A program made the translations under genes and the position numbers. This document shows positions 6,706-9,290 of a stretch of 9,290 bases of DNA, piece by piece. Numbering within the stretch: position 1 is the first letter of the stretch; each line of letters begins with the position of its first letter. The DNA lies in contig PMNO01000494.1 of the NCBI GenBank assembly GCA_003161835.1, positions 1-9,290 on the forward strand, given 5' to 3'. The notes under the pieces were generated by a model, which saw only the letters and a program-made list of their open reading frames with translations, did not search any database and was not told the DNA's origin. The DNA comes from Myxococcales bacterium (GTDB taxonomy: Bacteria > Myxococcota_A > Polyangia > Fen-1088).

Positions 6706-8484
6706 ATGGCTGTGAGTTTGGCGCCCCTCGATCCCAATCAGACACACGGCGAAGCGCCCGCGCACACGGCGGAGATGGCGCGTCTGAGGGACGAGGTTTT
6801 TCTGCTCGAGACGCTGATGGACAACAGTCCGGACAGCATCTATTTCAAGGATCTCGAGAGCCGTTTCACGCGCATCAACCGCTACGCGGCCGAGCGGTTC
6901 GGGGTGGGGGAACCCGCGCAGGCGGTTGGCCGAACGGACTTTGACTATTTCACGGACGAGCACGCCACCCAGGCCTTTCGCGACGAGCAAGAAATCGTGC
7001 GCACGGGGCTGCCGCTCGTGAACGTCGAGGAGAAAGAGACCAAGCCCGACGGCGGCGTCCGCTGGGTTTCGACCACCAAGATGCCGCTGCGCGATAGCGC
7101 GGGGAGAATTGTGGGCACCTTCGGTGTCTCGCGAGACATCACCCAGCGCAAGGAATTCGAGGACCAGCTCGAACGCCAAGCGTTCTTCGATACCCTCACC
7201 CACCTGCCGAACCGGGCGCTGTTCATGAACCGCCTGCAGCACCTCTTCCATCGCGCGCGCCGGGCCGAAACAGACCTGGTGTTCGCCGTGCTGTATCTCG
7301 ACATCGATCGGTTCAAGGGCGTCAACGACGGTCTCGGACACCAGGCGGGCGACGATCTGTTGGTCGAGATCGCGCGCCGACTGGAGCGTTGCGTGCGCCC
7401 GAGCGACACCTTGGCTCGCCTGGGCGGTGACGAGTTCACGATCTTGTTGGAGGACATCGCCAGCGAAGTGGACGCCACCCGGATCGCCGACCGCATTCAA
7501 AGGGAGCTGTCGACTCCCTTCCTGGTGCACGGACAGGAGCTCTTTTCCTCGGCCAGCGTGGGTATCGCCCTGTCCAGCTCCAGCTACCAGCGCCCCGAGG
7601 ACATGTTGCGCGACGCCGACATCGCGATGTATCGGGCCAAGGCTGGCGGGCGCTCCAGACACCAGGTGTTCGACGCGGACATGCACCAGCGGGCGGTGTC
7701 TTTGCTGCGTCTCGAGACGGACCTGCGTCGCGCCATCGAACGGGGAGAGTTGGTTCCCTACTACCAGCCCATCATCGACCTGGCCACCCGTACCCTGCGT
7801 GGCTTCGAGGCGCTGGCCCGATGGCGACATCCCACGCGGGGGATGGTCATGCCCGATGTCTTCATTCCAGTGGCCGAGGAGACCGGGCTCATCGGTCCCA
7901 TCGGCGATTTCATGTTGCTCGAATCGTGCCGACAGATGCGCAAATGGCAGGATCTACACCCACGCACCCCGCCCCTTTGCATCAGCGTCAACGTGTCGAC
8001 CCGCCAGCTCGCGCAGACCGACGTGGCCGAGCAGGTGAGGCGCGTCCTGTTGGAGACGGGACTGGCTCCCGCATGCCTGACCTTGGAGATCACGGAGAGC
8101 GCTCTCATGCAAAATCTGAAGTCCGGCGCCGGGGTCATTCAGAGGCTTCACGAAATGTCGGTGCGCCTGCACGTCGACGACTTTGGCACCGGCTATTCGT
8201 CACTGTCCTACCTTCACAACTTTCCCGTCCATACCTTGAAGGTGGATCGGTCGTTCGTGAGTCGGATGGAGGACGCCCCCAACCAGGCGGAGATCGTCAA
8301 AGCCATCGTTTCGCTGGCGCAAAATCTGGGGATGGAAGTCACGGCGGAGGGCGTGGAAACGAACGCGCAGGCGGATGCGCTCGAGGATCTCCACTGTACG
8401 AGCGCCCAGGGTTTCCTTTTCTCGCGTCCCCTGCCGGCGGCGGACGCCGAGCGCCTGATCGTCGACGGAATCCCGCCTTACTAG
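6706..8484 (+). CDS. PAS-GGDEF-EAL cyclic-di-GMP diguanylate cyclase/phosphodiesterase
   Basis: This 592-residue protein has three domains. A PAS sensor (about 33-147: LMDNSPDSIYFKD, then WVSTTKMPLRD and GTFGVSRDITQRKE) is followed by a GGDEF domain (about 155-322), which makes c-di-GMP from two GTP. Last is an EAL domain (about 340-588), which cleaves c-di-GMP to pGpG. The cyclase motif is intact (GGDEF 240-244) with an RxxD inhibitory site (RPSD 231-234) exactly five residues upstream. EAL signatures are also intact: EAL 368-370, NVSTRQL 429-435, ITESAL 462-467, DDFGTGYSS 491-499, VDRSF 513-517 and AEGVET 547-552. Both activities are therefore possible, and the net direction cannot be read from sequence. 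No transmembrane segment or signal peptide is seen, so it is probably cytoplasmic, with the PAS domain reading an internal cue. I chose ATG 6706 because GAGG sits 5 bases upstream; an in-frame ATG at 6568 would add 46 residues without domain character. Two small membrane-protein genes follow closely. Confidence 0.95.
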   Translation: MAVSLAPLDPNQTHGEAPAHTAEMARLRDEVFLLETLMDNSPDSIYFKDLESRFTRINRYAAERFGVGEPAQAVGRTDFDYFTDEHATQAFRDEQEIVRTGLPLVNVEEKETKPDGGVRWVSTTKMPLRDSAGRIVGTFGVSRDITQRKEFEDQLERQAFFDTLTHLPNRALFMNRLQHLFHRARRAETDLVFAVLYLDIDRFKGVNDGLGHQAGDDLLVEIARRLERCVRPSDTLARLGGDEFTILLEDIASEVDATRIADRIQRELSTPFLVHGQELFSSASVGIALSSSSYQRPEDMLRDADIAMYRAKAGGRSRHQVFDADMHQRAVSLLRLETDLRRAIERGELVPYYQPIIDLATRTLRGFEALARWRHPTRGMVMPDVFIPVAEETGLIGPIGDFMLLESCRQMRKWQDLHPRTPPLCISVNVSTRQLAQTDVAEQVRRVLLETGLAPACLTLEITESALMQNLKSGAGVIQRLHEMSVRLHVDDFGTGYSSLSYLHNFPVHTLKVDRSFVSRMEDAPNQAEIVKAIVSLAQNLGMEVTAEGVETNAQADALEDLHCTSAQGFLFSRPLPAADAERLIVDGIPPY

Positions 8485-8518
8485 CGGCGCCAGGGGGGTT
8501 CCGGGATATGATGTCCCC

Positions 8519-8764
8519 GTGCAGTTGGTTCGTCTGATTGTGCTCGGGACCGCGGGGTTCGCGGCCCTGGCTGGCTACATTCAAGAGGGCAGGCGCCTGG
8601 CGGCCATCCGCCAGATGCCCGGCGACAAGGCGCGCGACTTCTACGAGGCGGTGCGCGCGCGCGACGAGCGCCTCATGTGGGTGGTGGCCGCGCTGCTGGC
8701 GGTAGGCGCCGCGGCCCTCACGATCAGGGAGCTTTTCGCCTCTTCGGCGGCCGCGGGGGTATGA
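8519..8764 (+). CDS. Small two-helix membrane protein, family not recognised (paralogue 1)
   Basis: I do not recognise a family. The 81-residue product has hydrophobic helices at about 4-20 and 52-68, joined by a strongly basic stretch (R25, R26, R32, K37, R39, R46, R48, R51). By the positive-inside rule this would lie in the cytoplasm with both ends outside. The linker (MPGDKARDFYEAVRARDER) matches, position for position, the linker of the next gene. The start is a GTG; two ATGs just upstream (8508 and 8511) are in another frame. The ribosome site is weak (GGGA about 12 bases away). It lies 34 bp after the c-di-GMP gene, so co-transcription is plausible. Coding is supported by the regular membrane pattern and its similarity to the neighbour. 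Confidence 0.7.
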   Translation: MQLVRLIVLGTAGFAALAGYIQEGRRLAAIRQMPGDKARDFYEAVRARDERLMWVVAALLAVGAAALTIRELFASSAAAGV

Positions 8765-8774
8765 GGCGGCCACG

Positions 8775-9092
8775 GTGATAGGCACCATTCTCATCGCCGT
8801 GGCGATCATCGCGGTGGGGACGCGCGCGGCCGATGCCGTCCGCTTGCGACAACAAGAAACCATCCTGGCCAAGCTGCCCACCGCGGAGGCTGTGGCCTAC
8901 TATCGAATCTTGCGGCGGCGCGCATGGACGGTGCGCATCCTGCGCGCGGTGGCGCTCCTGTCGCTGGTCGTCATTCTCTACGCGCGCAACCACGGCTGGC
9001 AAAGGGACCACGGTCAGACGCGGCGGAACAGCGTGGGACACGCCACCCCGACCGAGGCCTCCCGGGCGCGCTACCTGGCGCAGCGCCGATAA
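8775..9092 (+). CDS. Small two-helix membrane protein with basic tail, family not recognised (paralogue 2)
   Basis: The 105-residue product has helices at about 2-17 and 55-69, a basic linker (R17, R23, R25, K33, R44, R47-R49, R54) and a hydrophilic basic C-terminal tail (about 72-105) that the preceding protein lacks. The two linkers share P-x3-A-x2-[FY]-Y-x2-[VL]-R-x-R without gaps (P35, A39, Y42, Y43, L46, R47, R49 here), suggesting an old tandem duplication. It starts with GTG; AGG, formed partly by the TGA stop of the previous gene, sits 8 bases before it, so translational coupling is likely. The 3' end overlaps the opposite-strand ORF by 22 bp. Function is unknown. Confidence 0.72.
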   Translation: MIGTILIAVAIIAVGTRAADAVRLRQQETILAKLPTAEAVAYYRILRRRAWTVRILRAVALLSLVVILYARNHGWQRDHGQTRRNSVGHATPTEASRARYLAQRR

Positions 9093-9290
9093 ACGAGCTG
9101 TCCCGTAGGGCCGAAGGCGAACGGTTCCCAGCCGGTCGGCGCGGTCTCGATCACCGGTTTGCCTGCTTCGGGTAGCGATTTCACATCGATCGTCATATGA
9201 GTGGCCTGGGTCAACATGACTTCCCACTGTTGACATCCCGCCGGCTTGTCGGCAGTGGCGCCTCGGGGCCAGCCGATGAGGAGCATCGCC
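9071..9290 (-). CDS. Hypothetical protein, may continue past the right edge
   Basis: On the minus strand a frame runs from the window edge to a stop at 9071. An ATG at 9286 would give 71 residues, but the frame is still open at the edge, so the true start may be outside. The end of the product (TGWEPFAFGPTGQLVYRRCAR) has a GWE-x-hydrophobic... ending ..YRR pattern reminiscent of small domains such as DUF4177 (GWE..sv....lKR). This is a resemblance by eye only. It has no membrane segment. It overlaps the convergent membrane-protein gene by 22 bp, which bacteria tolerate but which slightly lowers confidence in one of the two. No function is assigned. Confidence 0.5.
   Translation of the reverse strand, partial: AMLLIGWPRGATADKPAGCQQWEVMLTQATHMTIDVKSLPEAGKPVIETAPTGWEPFAFGPTGQLVYRRCAR

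Overview
This is a GC-rich window with strong G/C preference at third codon positions and closely packed genes. It reads as ordinary chromosome of a Gram-negative bacterium: there is an outer-membrane porin with a signal peptide, an NtrC-type sigma-54 activator and a PAS-GGDEF-EAL signalling protein. The mix (NtrC-type regulator, RecD2-like helicase, proline-rich envelope protein) would fit Myxococcota or a related deltaproteobacterial-type lineage. That placement is an impression; no rRNA or marker gene here settles it. I see no tRNA, rRNA, CRISPR array, insertion sequence or phage gene.

Layout. (1) Positions 1-663, plus strand: C-terminal part of a sigma-54-dependent activator, cut by the window edge. 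(2) 688-3033, plus: RecD2-like DNA helicase, 24 bp downstream. (3) 3041-3811, minus: TerC-family membrane protein, convergent with the helicase. (4) 3952-5484, minus: DcaP-like outer-membrane porin with a Met/Pro-rich N-terminal segment. A perfect 17-bp stem hairpin lies between it and terC. (5) 5667-6485, minus: proC, pyrroline-5-carboxylate reductase. (6) 6486-6705: divergent intergenic region with two pairs of helically phased tandem direct repeats. (7) 6706-8484, plus: PAS-GGDEF-EAL cyclic-di-GMP enzyme with both motifs and an inhibitory site intact. (8) 8519-8764 and 8775-9092, plus: two small two-helix membrane proteins that look like a divergent duplicated pair. (9) 9071 to the right edge, minus: small unidentified ORF whose 3' end overlaps the preceding gene.

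How the genes relate. The minus-strand block proC-porin-terC may be partly co-transcribed, but the strong hairpin in front of terC must stop or modulate transcription from the porin. The plus-strand block from the c-di-GMP gene into the two small membrane proteins is tightly spaced and may be one operon. The regulator/helicase pair is close, but no functional link is evident. No clear new system is present. The best leads are the small membrane-protein pair, the hairpin/terC leader and the phased repeats upstream of the c-di-GMP gene.
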